DNA of 64,000 bases from Pomphorhynchus laevis. Taxonomy: Eukaryota > Acanthocephala > Palaeacanthocephala > Echinorhynchida > Pomphorhynchidae. Shown here piece by piece: positions 1-10,200 of the stretch (position 1 is its first letter; each line of letters begins with the position of its first letter). The notes under the pieces were generated by a model, which saw only the letters and a list, made by a program, of their open reading frames with translations, was not told the origin of the DNA and made no database searches. Made by a program: the position numbers and the translations under genes. Location: the NCBI GenBank assembly GCA_012934845.2, contig WNNJ02000931.1:1-64000 (forward strand). Direction: 5' to 3'.

Positions 1-37
<37 letters not shown>
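1..37. repeat. (AT)n microsatellite at the window edge
   Basis: Pure alternating AT from the first base. It continues beyond the window, so its length is unknown. Confidence 0.95.
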
Positions 38-40
<3 letters not shown>

Positions 41-117
41 TCAGGACTGCCGTCTGCGATCATCGAAGACCAACAATATGTGAATAGAATTAGAGCAGAA
101 GACAGGAACAATATTTT

Positions 118-165
118 TGTTTAAAATGTTTCAACCCTTCCGGGTCTTTGTCAGTTTATTGTAAT
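118..165 (-). ncRNA. Decayed Penelope-type hammerhead ribozyme motif
   Basis: Read on the minus strand, CUGACAA is followed by a hairpin with an ACCC/GGGU stem and GGAA tetraloop, then GAAAC. This is the hammerhead layout of core strand, helix II and GAAA strand, of the short type known from Penelope-like retroelements. The core G8 is replaced by A, and helix I is only A/U pairs, so it is probably inactive. No reverse transcriptase lies nearby. Confidence 0.5.
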
Positions 166-231
166 TAGCTAGAACACTTATATATAACAAGGTTTTAAAA
201 AGGAACCAGATAAATTAAAGCAAGTTATTTT

Positions 232-282
232 TTTTCGTAAAACGTTTCGGCTATCGCCTTCTTCAGTTACAGCAGCTGAATA
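232..282 (-). ncRNA. Penelope-type hammerhead ribozyme (CUGAAGA...GAAAC)
   Basis: On the minus strand: UGUAA, CUGAAGA, a GGC-GAUA-GCC helix II, GAAACGU, then U and UUACG. UGUAA pairs with UUACG (helix I), and helix III is the minimal AC/GU seen in Penelope-like elements. CUGANGA and GAAA are intact. Cleavage would follow GUU, an allowed UH site. A close relative lies at 29175-29225. Known in this family: such ribozymes sit in the terminal pseudo-LTRs of Penelope-like elements. Confidence 0.6.
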
Positions 283-300
283 TAATTACAATACGCTTTT

Positions 301-2265
301 TTTGAACAAAAAATAAATGATAAGGGTTTTTGATGTGGGCTTTTTGATGTGATTTTTTTTTTGATTTGAATTTTTTGATGTGGGGTTTTTGATGTGGATT
401 TTTTGATGTGGGTTTTTTGATGTGGGTTTTTTGATGTGGGTTTTTTGATGTGGGTTTTTTGATGTGGGTTTTTTGATGTGGGTTTTTTGATGTGGGTTTT
501 TTGATGTGGGTTTTTTGATGTGGGTTTTTTGATGTGGGTTTTTTGATGTGGTTTTTTGATGTGGGTTTTTTGATGTGGGTTTTTTGATGTGGGTTTTTTG
601 ATGTGGGTTTTTTGATGTGGGTTTTTTGATGTGGGTTTTTTGATGTGGGTTTTTGATGTGGGTTTTTTGATGTGGGTTTTTTGATGTGGGTTTTTTGATG
701 TGGGTTTTTTGATGTGGGTTTTTTGATGTGGGTTTTTTGATGTGGGTTTTTTGATGTGGGTTTTTTGATGTGGGTTTTTTGATGTGGGTTTTTTGATGTG
801 GGTTTTTTGATGTGGGTTTTTTGATGTGGGTTTTTTGATGTGGGTTTTTTGATGTGGGTTTTTTGATGTGGGTTTTTTGATGTGGGTTTTTTGATGTGGG
901 TTTTTTGATGTGGGTTTTTTGATGTGGGTTTTTTGATGTGGGTTTTTTGATGTGGGTTTTTTGATGTGGGTTTTTTGATGTGGGTTTTTTGATGTGGGTT
1001 TTTTGATGTGGGTTTTTTGATGTGGGTTTTTTGATGTGGGTTTTTTGATGTGGGTTTTTTGATGTGGGTTTTTTGATGTGGGTTTTTTGATGTGGGTTTT
1101 TTGATGTGGGTTTTTTGATGTGGGTTTTTTGATGTGGGTTTTTTGATGTGGGTTTTTTGATGTGGGTTTTTTGATGTGGGTTTTTTGATGTGGGTTTTTT
1201 GATGTGGGTTTTTTGATGTGGGTTTTTTGATGTGGGTTTTTTGATGTGGGTTTTTTGATGTGGGTTTTTTGATGTGGGTTTTTTGATGTGGGTTTTTTGA
1301 TGTGGGTTTTTTGATGTGGGTTTTTTGATGTGGGTTTTTTGATGTGGGTTTTTTGATGTGGGTTTTTTGATGTGGGTTTTTTGATGTGGGTTTTTTGATG
1401 TGGGTTTTTTGATGTGGGTTTTTTGATGTGGGTTTTTTGATGTGGGTTTTTTGATGTGGGTTTTTTGATGTGGGTTTTTTGATGTGGGTTTTTTGATGTG
1501 GGTTTTTTGATGTGGGTTTTTTGATGTGGGTTTTTTGATGTGGGTTTTTTGATGTGGGTTTTTTGATGTGGGTTTTTTGATGTGGGTTTTTTGATGTGGG
1601 TTTTTTGATGTGGGTTTTTTGATGTGGGTTTTTTGATGTGGGTTTTTTGATGTGGGTTTTTTGATGTGGGTTTTTTGATGTGGGTTTTTTGATGTGGGTT
1701 TTTTGATGTGGGTTTTTTGATGTGGGTTTTTTGATGTGGGTTTTTTGATGTGGGTTTTTTGATGTGGGTTTTTTGATGTGGGTTTTTTGATGTGGGTTTT
1801 TTGGTTTTTTGATGTGAGTTTTTTGATGTGAGTTTTTTGATGTGAGTTTTTTGATGTGGGTTTTTTGATCTGGGTTTTTGATGTGAATTTTTTGAAAAAG
1901 GTTTTTTGGTGTAGGTATTTCGATGTGGGTTTTTTGATAAGAGTTTTTTGATGTGGATTTTTCGATGTGGGTTTTTTGATGTGGGTATTTTGATGTGGGT
2001 ATTTTGATGTGGGTATTTTGATGTAGTATTTTGATGTGGGTATTTTGATGTGGGTATTTTGATGTGGGTATTTTGATGTTGGTATTTTGATGTGGGTATT
2101 TTGATATGGGCTTTTTGGTGTGGTTTTTTGATGTGGGTTTTTTGATGTAGGTTTTTTAATGTGGGTTTTTTGATGTGAATTTTTTGATGTGAATTTTTTG
2201 ATGTGGGTTTTTTGATGTGGGTTGTTCGATGTCGGTTTTTTGATGTGGGTTTTGTGATAAGGGTT
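301..2265. repeat. 14-bp T/G minisatellite, block 1
   Basis: About 140 head-to-tail copies of GATGTGGGTTTTTT. The + strand is almost free of C. From about 400 to 1800 copies are nearly identical; from 1800 to 2265 they diverge and include a GATGTGGGTATTTT subtype (about 1980-2105). No gene is seen in it; open frames through it are chance. Confidence 0.97.
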
Positions 2266-2317
2266 TCAAACTTTGTTAAAGCGTGTGTTAAGGTGCCAAT
2301 AGATGATTATTAAAGTC

Positions 2318-2360
2318 ACGGTAGTGATAAGCTCCGTTAGAGCGAAACGTGTATACCGTT
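2318..2360 (+). ncRNA. F5 hammerhead ribozyme, copy a (mutated core)
   Basis: Order is the ordinary one: helix I strand ACGGUA, core, helix II GCUC/GAGC, GAAA, short helix III, helix I strand UACCGU. The core reads GUGAUAA instead of CUGAUGA and the site reads GUA, so this copy is probably dead, while helix I (6 bp) and helix II are intact. Confidence 0.7.
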
Positions 2361-2776
2361 GTTGAAGTTTGTCGTCACACATAGGAATGACTGGGCATAC
2401 GTAGCGACTTTGAATATTGCGAGAATAATTCGGTTCTATTTTTTGTTCTGATGAGTATAATAAAGGAATGCTGGTCTGGCGTTTGCGTATCCTCACGAGG
2501 AGAACATATTGATTTATTTATGAGTACACCATTTGGTGTCCCAAGGCAGGTGTAACAACAAATTATATTTTATATATTTGTACACTTTAAAAGTGCCCTG
2601 TTAAACATCATTTATATTAACATGAATTTAGTGTCTGATGCATGGTTAAACTGCAATACGTACGCCATGCACATAGCTTATGCTAAATTCTCTTTGATGA
2701 TTCAGATTAATTGTAGTTCTGCTTTTTGAGCTTTAAACACTGTTAAAGCGGGTGCCTATGGATGATTATTGAGGTC

Positions 2777-2818
2777 ACGATACTGATAAGTTCTGTTAGA
2801 GCGAAACGCGTCTACCGT
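2777..2818 (+). ncRNA. F5 hammerhead ribozyme, copy b
   Basis: ACGAUA, CUGAUAA, helix II hairpin (GUUC...GAGC), GAAA, CGCGUC, then UACCGU. The predicted cleavage is after GUC at 2812. Only core position G8 (to A) and one helix I pair differ from the family consensus. Confidence 0.75.
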
Positions 2819-2967
2819 TGTTGAAGTCTGTTTTTATGCATAGGATGACTGGGCACACATAGCGACTTTGAATATTTCGAGAATTCTGCTCTATTTCTTG
2901 GTCTAACAAGGATATATAGAATGCTGTGATGTTTAGTGTTTATGCCTCTTGATGAGGAGAACATAGT

Positions 2968-3500
2968 TTTTATCCTAACTTCAATCCAGTTGTGGAGAGT
3001 ACAAGCTACTGATGAAAGAAAACTAGTTCGAAACGGTGACTTTGTCATTTGCGACAATTTCACTGTTGAATTTATTTCGTGGTGCTGACGCCCTGATATC
3101 AAATGATTCCACGAACAATATTATTTCCCTTTGATAAAATTTATTGATAGTAATGCATAGCAGCAGTGCATCGTAGTGCTACATTGTACTATCAAGTAGC
3201 CAACTGGTGTGTACCTTTGTAGCACAATCCGCTTTGTAATCCAGCGCTTAATGCGAACGGGTAAATATTTGCAGTTGCAAAACCCAGTCTTTGCAAGGGA
3301 ACAAGGAGCCTTTGTTGTTTCAAATTACCGTATAGCTTTTCTCCCAAATTCAATCCAGTTGTGGAAAGTACAAGCTACAGATAATAGCTAGCTTGAAACG
3401 GTGACTTTGTCATTTGCGACAATTTCACTGTTGAATTTATTTCGTGGTGCTGACGCCCTGATATCAAATGATTCCACGAACAAGATTATTTCCATTTGAG
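2968..3500 (+). repeat. Hammerhead repeat F8, first array
   Basis: A ~367-bp repeat, about one and a half units, inserted between F5 copies. It recurs at 3765-4615. Open frames of 60-96 codons across it repeat with the unit and show no known domain, so I do not call genes. Confidence 0.8.
3012..3078 (+). ncRNA. F8 hammerhead-like motif, copy a
   Basis: CUGAUGA and GAAAC are intact and a long helix III (ACGGUGA with UCACUGU, capped by UUGUC/GACAA) follows. Helix II and helix I are eroded here. Confidence 0.5.
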
Positions 3501-3764
3501 GTCAGATTAATTGTAGTTCTGCTTTTCGAGCTTTAAACACTGTTTAAGCGGGTGCCTATAGATGATTATTGAAGTCACGATACTGATAAGTTCTCTTAGA
3601 GCGAAACGCGTCTACCGTTGTTGAAGTGTGTCTTTATGCATAGGATGACTGGGCATACATAGCGATTTTGAATATTTCGAGAATTCTGCTCTATTTCTTG
3701 GTCTAATATGGATATATAGAATGCTGTGATGTTTAGTGTTTACGCCACTTGATGAGGAGAACAT
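3501..3764 (+). repeat. F5 repeat unit between F8 arrays
   Basis: Third F5 copy in this cluster, with its ribozyme at 3577-3618 and the downstream block running to about 3764, where F8 resumes. Confidence 0.75.
3577..3618 (+). ncRNA. F5 hammerhead ribozyme, copy c
   Basis: Same as copy b: CUGAUAA core, GAAA, CGCGUC site and UACCGU. Helix II reads GUUC...GAGC. Confidence 0.75.
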
Positions 3765-3787
3765 AGTTTTTATCTACACTTCAATCC

Positions 3788-3882
3788 AATTGTGGGGAGT
3801 ACAAGCTACTGATGAGAGCCAATTAGTTCGAAACGGTGACTTTGTCATTTGCGACAATTTCACTGTTTAGTTTATTTCGTGG
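3788..3882 (+). ncRNA. F8 hammerhead ribozyme, most complete copy
   Basis: Ordinary order. AAGCUA, CUGAUGA, helix II GAGC/GUUC, GAAA, a long helix III hairpin (ACGGUGA with UCACUGU; inner UUGUC with GACAA), then U and UAGUUU. UAGUUU pairs with AAGCUA over 6 bp, giving helix I, with cleavage after GUU. Other F8 copies have lost helix I by point change. Confidence 0.65.
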
Positions 3883-4159
3883 TGCTGACGCCCTGATATC
3901 AAATGATTCCAAGAACAATATTATTTCCATTTGAGAAAATTTATTGATAGTAATGCATAGCAGCAGTGCATCGTAGTACTACATTGTACTATCCAGCAGC
4001 CAACTGGTGTGTACCTTTGAAGCACAACGCGCTTGGTTCTCCAGCGCTTAATGCAGACAGGTAAATATTTGCAGTTGCAAAACCCAGTCTTTGCAAGGGA
4101 ACAAGGAGCCTTTGTTGTTTCAAATTACCGTATAGCTATTCTCCCAACTTCAATCCAGT

Positions 4160-4245
4160 TGTGGGAAGTGCAAGCTACTGATGATAGCCAACTAGCTCGA
4201 AACGGTGACTTTGTCATTTGCGACAATTTCACTGTTGAATATGTT
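4160..4245 (+). ncRNA. F8 hammerhead-like motif, copy c
   Basis: CUGAUGA, helix II ending in GCUC, GAAA and the long helix III are kept; helix I pairing is broken. Confidence 0.55.
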
Positions 4246-4527
4246 TTGTAGTGCTGACGCCCTTATATCAAATGATTCCACGAACAAGATTATTTCCATT
4301 TGAGGAAATTTATTGATAGTAATGCATAACCGCAGTGCACCGTAGTGCTACATTGTACTATTCAGTAGACAACTGGTGTGTATCTTTGTAGCACAACGCG
4401 CTTGGTGCTCCAGCGCTTAATACAGACGGGTAAATATTTCAGTTGCAAAACCCAGTCTTTGCAAGGGAACAAGGAGCCTTTGTTGTTTCAAATCATCGTA
4501 TAGCTTTTCTCCCAACTTCAATCCAGT

Positions 4528-4612
4528 TGTGGGGAGTACAAGCTACTGATGAGAGCCAACTAGCTCGAAACGGTGACTTTGTCATTTGCGACAATTTCAC
4601 TGTTGAATTTAT
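4528..4612 (+). ncRNA. F8 hammerhead-like motif, copy d
   Basis: CUGAUGA, perfect GAGC/GCUC helix II, GAAA and the long helix III are present; helix I is broken. Confidence 0.55.
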
Positions 4613-4755
4613 TTCGGTTTCTTACAGTCAAGCATCCGAAAGTTTGATCCTCTGGTTGTTTATGATGGTCTGCATTGCAAATTGTTGGATTTAAGAGCTA
4701 ACGCCACCAACAATTTAAGCTAGATGTCGGAAATGCATTTTCACAATGTCACAGA

Positions 4756-4830
4756 GGCAGCCGAAACGGCGTGTGATAGTTCATCTTACTGACGATGGCT
4801 GCCGGCTATCACATGACCGTCTAGGAGTGA
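4756..4830 (+). ncRNA. F3 split hammerhead module, reversed strand order (copy 1)
   Basis: Seen in order: GGCAGCC (4756-4762, helix II'), GAAA (4763-4766), a 14-nt helix III strand (4766-4779), UCAUCUUA (4781-4788, helix I), CUGACGA (4789-4795), GGCUGCC (4797-4803, helix II), helix III' (4806-4820), C4821 (site), UAGGAGUGA (4822-4830, helix I'). Helix II is 7 bp, helix III 14 bp with one bulge, helix I 8 bp with one G-U and one bulge. All core residues match the hammerhead consensus, but the strand order is GAAA, CUGANGA, cleavage strand, the reverse cyclic order. See findings. Confidence 0.7.
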
Positions 4831-5111
4831 CGAGAGTTTGCAGACTGAAGAATATGCTCGATTCGAACACTTACTTAAATATACGGAAAGAATTGCTATT
4901 CGCAATCTCGAGCAATACCGATTCAAACGAAACTCCTATGATTATATAGAAAGAATTGATCCACTCAATCTCGGTTTCTTACAGTCAAGCATCCGAAAGT
5001 TTGATCCTCTGGTTGTTTATGATGGTCTGCATTGCAAATTGTTGGATTTAAGAGCTAACGCCACCGCAATTTAAGCTAGATGTCGGAAATGCATTTTCAC
5101 AATGTCACAGA

Positions 5112-5186
5112 GGCAGCCGAAACGGCGTGTGATGGTTCATCTTACTGACGATGGCTGCCCGCTATCACATGACCGTCTAGGAGTGA
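5112..5186 (+). ncRNA. F3 split hammerhead module, copy 2
   Basis: Same layout as copy 1; predicted cleavage after 5177. One change in the helix III strand (GAUGG). Confidence 0.7.
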
Positions 5187-5467
5187 CGAAAGTTTGCAGA
5201 CTGAAGAATATGCTCGATTTGAACTCTTACTTAAATATACGGAAAGAATTGCTATTCGCAATCTCGAACAATACCGATTCAAACGAAAGTTTATGATTAC
5301 ATAGAAAGAATTGATCCACTCAATCTCGGTTTCTTACAGTCAAGCATCCAAAAGTTTGATCCTCTGGTTGTTTATGATGGTCTGCATTGCAAATTGTTGG
5401 ATTTAAGAGCTAACGCCACCAACAATTTAAGCTAGATGTCGGAAATGCATTTTCACAATGTCACAGA

Positions 5468-5542
5468 GGCAGCCGAAACGGCGTGTGATAGTTCATCTTA
5501 CTGACGATGGCTGCCGGCTATTACATGACCGTCTAGGAGTGA
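5468..5542 (+). ncRNA. F3 split hammerhead module, copy 3
   Basis: Same layout; predicted cleavage after 5533. Confidence 0.7.
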
Positions 5543-5824
5543 CGAAAGTTTGCAGACTGAAGAATATGCTCGATTTGAACTCTTACTTAAATATACGGAA
5601 AGAATTGCTATTCGCAATCTCGAACAATACCGATTCAAACGAAACTTTTATGATTACATAGAAAGAATTGATCCACTCAATCTCGGTTTCTTACAGTCAA
5701 GCATCCAAAAGTTTGATCCTCTGGTTGTTTATGATGGTCTGCATTGCAAATTGTTGGATTTAAGAGCTAACGCCACCAACAATTTAAGCTAGATGTCGGA
5801 AATGCATTTTCACAATGTCACAGA

Positions 5825-5898
5825 GGCAGCCAAACGGCGTGTGATAGTTCATCTTACTGACGATGGCTGCCGGCTATTACATGACCGTCTAGGAGTGA
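5825..5898 (+). ncRNA. F3 split hammerhead module, copy 4 (GAAA damaged)
   Basis: One base is missing at the GAAA strand (CCAAACGG instead of CCGAAACGG), so the copy should not act as the GAAA donor. The other parts are intact; site after 5889. Confidence 0.65.
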
Positions 5899-6180
5899 CG
5901 AAAGTTTGCAGACTGAAGAATATGCTCGATTTGAACTCTTACTTAAATATACGGAAAGAATTGCTATTCGCAATCTCGAACAATACCGATTCAAACGAAA
6001 CTTTTATGATTACATAGAAAGAATTGATCCACTCAATCTCGGTTTCTTACAGTCAAGCATCCAAAAGTTTGATCCTCTGGTTGTTTATGATGGTCTGCAT
6101 TGCAAATTGTTGGATTTAAGAGCTAACGCCACCAACAATTTAAGCTAGATGTCGGAAATGCATTTTCACAATGTCAAAGA

Positions 6181-6255
6181 GGCAGCCGAAACGGCGTGTG
6201 ATAGTTCATCTTACTGACGATGGCTGCCGGCTATCACATGACCGTCTAGGAGTGA
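6181..6255 (+). ncRNA. F3 split hammerhead module, copy 5
   Basis: Same layout; predicted cleavage after 6246. The unit is then interrupted by (AT)n. Confidence 0.7.
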
Positions 6256-6365
6256 CGAAAGTTTGCAGACTGAAGAATATGCTCGATTTGAACTCTTACT
6301 TAAATATACGGAAAGAATTGCTATTCGCAATCTCGAGCAATACCGATTCAAACGAAACTTTTATG

Positions 6366-6457
<92 letters not shown>
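6366..6457. repeat. (AT)n microsatellite between F3 and F1 arrays
   Basis: About 90 bp of pure alternating AT, exactly at the switch from the + strand F3 array to the - strand F1 array. Tyr-Ile repeat frames across it are chance. Confidence 0.97.
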
Positions 6458-6460
<3 letters not shown>

Positions 6461-6510
6461 GTAAATTTTGCCAAAAACCGGAGTTCGATTACATGCAGAG
6501 CAGACTTCCT

Positions 6511-6587
6511 TATCACTCTTAGACGAGCTGATGGTAGCCGGCAGCACTCATCAGTAGGGTGAACTACCATCAGTCGTTTCGGCTGCC
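6511..6587 (-). ncRNA. F1 split hammerhead module, copy 1
   Basis: Minus strand order: GGCAGCC, GAAA, helix III strand with CUGAUGGUAG, UUCACCCUA (helix I), CUGAUGA, GUGCUGCC (helix II, one bulged U), CUACCAUCAG...CGU (helix III'), C, UAAGAGUGA (helix I'). Full core, reversed strand order as in F3, with different helix sequences that still pair. Confidence 0.7.
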
Positions 6588-6870
6588 TTGTGATATATTT
6601 AAAAGGCATCTCCGAGAATTTGCTAACGGAGTAGTATGGGCATAGCCTCTTTAAACTAACAACGTGCTTTCCGGATCATCCTAATTTTATTCGGCAGGAA
6701 TTTTAATTGCTGTCGCTGCTTGCTTTCTCACAGGATCCCTTTATCGGATACGTTTTTATAATTTAATCGTAGAATGTGTAAAACTGTGCTCCGGGAGCTA
6801 AAAGCTTCAGTTTTATAATCGTAGTTTTGCCAAAAACCGGAGTTCGATTACATGCAGAGCAGACTTCCTT

Positions 6871-6946
6871 ATCACTCCTAGACGAGCTGATGGTAGCCGG
6901 CAGCACTCATCAGTAGTGTGAACTACCATCAGTCGTTTCGGCTGCC
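6871..6946 (-). ncRNA. F1 split hammerhead module, copy 2
   Basis: Same as copy 1, with helix I' UAGGAGUGA and one change in the helix I strand. Confidence 0.7.
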
Positions 6947-7230
6947 TTGTGATATATTTAAAAGGCATCTCTGAGAATTTTCTAACGGAGTGGTATGGGC
7001 ATAGCCTCTTTAAACTAACAACGTGCTTTCCGGATCATCCTAATTTTATTCGGCAGGAATTTTAATTGCTGTCGCTGCTTGCTTTATCACAGGATCCCTT
7101 TATCGGATACGTTTTTATAATTTAATCGTAGAATATGTAAAACTGTGCTCTGGTAGCTAAAAAGATTTAGTTTCATAATCGTAGATTTTGCCAAAAACCG
7201 GAGTTCGATTACATGCAGAGCAGACTTCCT

Positions 7231-7268
7231 TACCACTCCTAGACGAGCTGATGGTAGCCGGCAGCACG
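7231..7268 (-). ncRNA. F1 split hammerhead module, truncated
   Basis: Only helix II/III' and the cleavage strand remain; the copy ends where unrelated sequence and then the minisatellite start. Confidence 0.6.
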
Positions 7269-7290
7269 ATATTCTACGATATGACGTACC

Positions 7291-10200
7291 AATGCATTTT
7301 GATGTGGGTGTTTTGGTTCGTTTTTTTCATGTGGGTTTTTGATTGGGGTATTTTGTTGTGTTTATTTTGTTGTGGGTATTTTGATGTGGGTATTTTGATG
7401 TGGGTATTTTGATGTGGGTATTTTGATGTGGGTATTTCGATGTATGTATTTCGATGTATGTATTTTGATGTATGTATTTTGATGTGGGTATTTTGATGTG
7501 GGTATTTTGATGTGGGTATTTTGATGTATGTATTTTGATGTGGGTTTTTTAATGCGGGTGTTTTGATGTGGGTGTTTTGATGTGGGTTTATTTGATGTGG
7601 GTTTATTTGATGTGGGTTTATTTGATGTGGGTTTTTTGATATAGGTTTTTTGATGTGGGTTCTTTGAAGTGGGTTTTTATGTGGGTTTTTTGATGTGATG
7701 TCTTTAATTAAGTGTTTTGATGTGGTTGTTTTGATGTGTGTTTTGATGTGGGTGTATTAATGTGGGTGTTTTGATGTGGGTGTTTTGATGTGGGTGTTTT
7801 GATGTGGGTGTTTTGATGTGGGTGTTTTGATGTGGGTGTTTTGATGTGGGTGTCTTCATGTGGGTGTTTTGACGTGAGTGTTTTGATGAGGGTGTTTTGA
7901 TATGAATGTTTTGATGTGGGTGTTTTGATATTGGTGTTTTGATGTGGGTGTTTTGATGTGGGTGTTTTGATGTGGGTGTTTTGATGTGGGTGTTTTGATG
8001 TGGGTGTTTTGATGTGGGTGTTTTGATGTGGGTGTTTTGATGTGGGTGTTTTGATGTGGGTGTTTTGATGTGGGTGTTTTGATGTGGGTGTTTTGATGTG
8101 GGTGTTTTGATGTGGGTGTTTTGATGTGGGTGTTTTGATGTGGGTGTTTTGATGTGGGTGTTTTGATGTGGGTGTTTTGATGTGGGTGTTTTGATGTGGG
8201 TGTTTTGATGTGGGTGTTTTGATGTGGGTGTTTTGATGTGGGTGTTTTGATGTGGGTGTTTTGATGTGGGTGTTTTGATGTGGGTGTTTTGATGTGATTG
8301 TTTTGATGTGGGTATTTTGATGTCGGTGTTTTGATGTGGGTTTTTTGATGTGGGTTTTTTGATGTGGGTGTTTTGATGTGTTTGTTTTGATGTGGGTGAT
8401 TTGGTGTGGGTGTTTTGGTGTAGGTGATTTGGTGTTAATGTTTAGATGTATGTTTTCTGATGTGGGGTTTTTAATGTGAATTTTTTGATGTGGGTTTTTT
8501 AATGTGGGTTTTTTAATGTGAATTTTTTGATGTGGGCTTTTATTGTGGGTGTTTTGTTGTAAACTTATTGATGTTGGTTTTTTGATGTGGGTTTTTACAC
8601 GTGGGATTTTTGACGTTAGTGTTTTGATGTGAAATTTTTGATGTGGGTTTTTTGATGTTAAATTTTTGATGAGGGTTTTTTAATGTCGGTTTTTTGAAAT
8701 GGTATTTCGGATGTAGGTTTTTTGATGTGGATTTTTTGATGTGGGTGCTTTGATTTAAACTTTTTGATGTGGGTTTTTTGATGTAGAATTTTTGATGTGG
8801 GTTTTTTTATGTTCATTTTTCGATGTCGGTTTTTTGATTTGTTTTTTTTGATGTGGTTTTTTTATGTGGTTGTTTTGATGTGGTTTTTTTGAAGTGGTTT
8901 TTTTGAAGTGGTTTTTTTTGATGTGGGTTTTTTTGATGTGGGTTTTTTTAATGTAGGTTTTTGATGTGTTTTTTATTGTGGGTCTTTTGAATTGGGTTAT
9001 TTGATGTGGGTTTTTTGATGTGGGTTTTTTGATGTGGCTTTATTGACGTGGTTTTTTTGATATGGTTTTTTTGATGTGGGTTTTTTGATGTGAATTTTTT
9101 GATGTGGGTTTTTTGATGTGGGTTTTTTGATGTGGGTTTTTTGATGTGGGTTTTTTGATGTGGGTTTTTTGATGTGGGTTTTTTGATGTGGGTTTTTTGA
9201 TGTGGGTTTTTTGATGTGGGTTTTTTGATGTGGGTTTTTTGATGTGGGTTTTTTGATGTGGGTTTTTTGATGTGGGTGTTTTGATGTGTGTCTTTTGATG
9301 TCGGTTTTTTGATGTTGGTTTTTTGATGTGACTTTTTTGATGTCGGTTTTTTGATGTTGGTTTTTTGATGTGAATTTTTTGATGTGTGTTTTTTGATGTG
9401 TGTTTTTTGATGTGGTTTTTTGATGTGGGTTTTTTGATGTGGGTTTTTTGATGTGGGTTTTTTGATGTGGGTTTTTTGATGTGGGTTTTTTGATGTGGGT
9501 TTTTTGATGTGGGTTTTTTGATGTGGGTTTTTTGATGTGGGTTTTTTGATGTGGGTTTTTTGATGTGGGTTTTTTGATGTGGGTTTTTTGATGTGGGTTT
9601 TTTGATGTGTTTTTTGATGTGGTTTTTTGATGTGGGTTTTTTGATGTGGGTTTTTTGATGTGGGTTTTTTGATGTGGGTTTTTTGATGTGGGTTTTTTGA
9701 TGTGTTTTTTGATGTGGGTTTTTTGATGTGGGTTTTTTGATGTGGGTTTTTTGATGTGGGTTTTTTGATGTGGGTTTTTTGATGTGGGTTTTTTGATGTG
9801 GTTTTTTGATGTGGGTTTTTTGATGTGGGTTTTTTGATGTGGGTTTTTTGATGTGGGTTTTTTGATGTGGGTTTTTTGATGTGGGTTTTTTGATGTGGGT
9901 TTTTTGATGTGGGTTTTTTGATGTGGGTTTTTTGATGTGGGTTTTTTGATGTGGGTTTTTTGATGTGGGTTTTTTGATGTGGGTTTTTTGATGTGGGTTT
10001 TTTGATGTGGGTTTTTTGATGTGGGTTTTTTGATGTGGGTTTTTTGATGTGGGTTTTTTGATGTGGGTTTTTTGATGTGGGTTTTTTGATGTGGGTTTTT
10101 TGATGTGGGTTTTTTGATGTGGGTTTTTTGATGTGTTTTTGATGTGGGTTTTTTGATGTGGGTTTTTTGATGTGGGTTTTTTGATGTGGGTTTTTTGATG

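Larger units (their letters stand above)
2266..2960 (+). repeat. Hammerhead repeat F5, tandem copies
   Basis: About one and a half units of a ~465-bp repeat. Shared blocks include the hammerhead at 2318-2360 and 2777-2818, and a stretch around 2460-2760 that recurs on the opposite strand at 29400-31000. The first edge adjoins the minisatellite; the second is cut by repeat F8 near 2968. No protein is encoded. Confidence 0.8.
3765..4615 (+). repeat. Hammerhead repeat F8, second array
   Basis: About two and a third units of ~368 bp; unit starts near 3780, 4150 and 4518. The last unit stops abruptly at 4615, where repeat F3 begins. Confidence 0.85.
4616..6372 (+). repeat. Hammerhead repeat F3, tandem array of ~356-bp units
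   Basis: Four full units and two partial ones, nearly identical, with module starts at 4756, 5112, 5468, 5825 and 6181 (spacing 356-357). The array begins and ends mid-unit: it joins F8 at 4615 and runs into an (AT)n tract at 6366. Its two overlapping open frames (about 64-80 codons) recur in each unit and lack any recognisable domain. Unit size and tandem form fit retrozymes (small hammerhead retrotransposons known in plants and animals). Confidence 0.9.
6458..7290 (-). repeat. Hammerhead repeat F1, tandem array of ~360-bp units
   Basis: Two full units and a third cut off at about 7268, where minisatellite block 2 begins. Modules start at 6511, 6871 and 7231, exactly 360 bp apart. Oriented opposite to F3. 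No gene seen. Confidence 0.85.

Noticed and set aside
301-2265. CRISPR-like or telomeric repeat
   Set aside because: No spacers, unit only 14 bp, eukaryotic context; the motif is not a known telomere repeat and lies internally.
4756-4830. Simple single-unit hammerhead for F3
   Set aside because: The helices II'-II, III-III' and I-I' all cross within one unit and the linkers are too short, so an ordinary monomer fold is not possible.
6481-6500. 'gagttcgatta' resembling a tRNA T-arm
   Set aside because: No acceptor, D or anticodon stem around it; it is part of the F1 repeat. No tRNA was found in the window.
4746-6562. Overlapping open frames repeated through the F3 array, some running into Tyr-Ile repeats
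   Set aside because: They recur with each 356-bp unit, overlap in two frames, show no domain, and the region is better explained by RNA structure. The Tyr-Ile runs are translated (AT)n.
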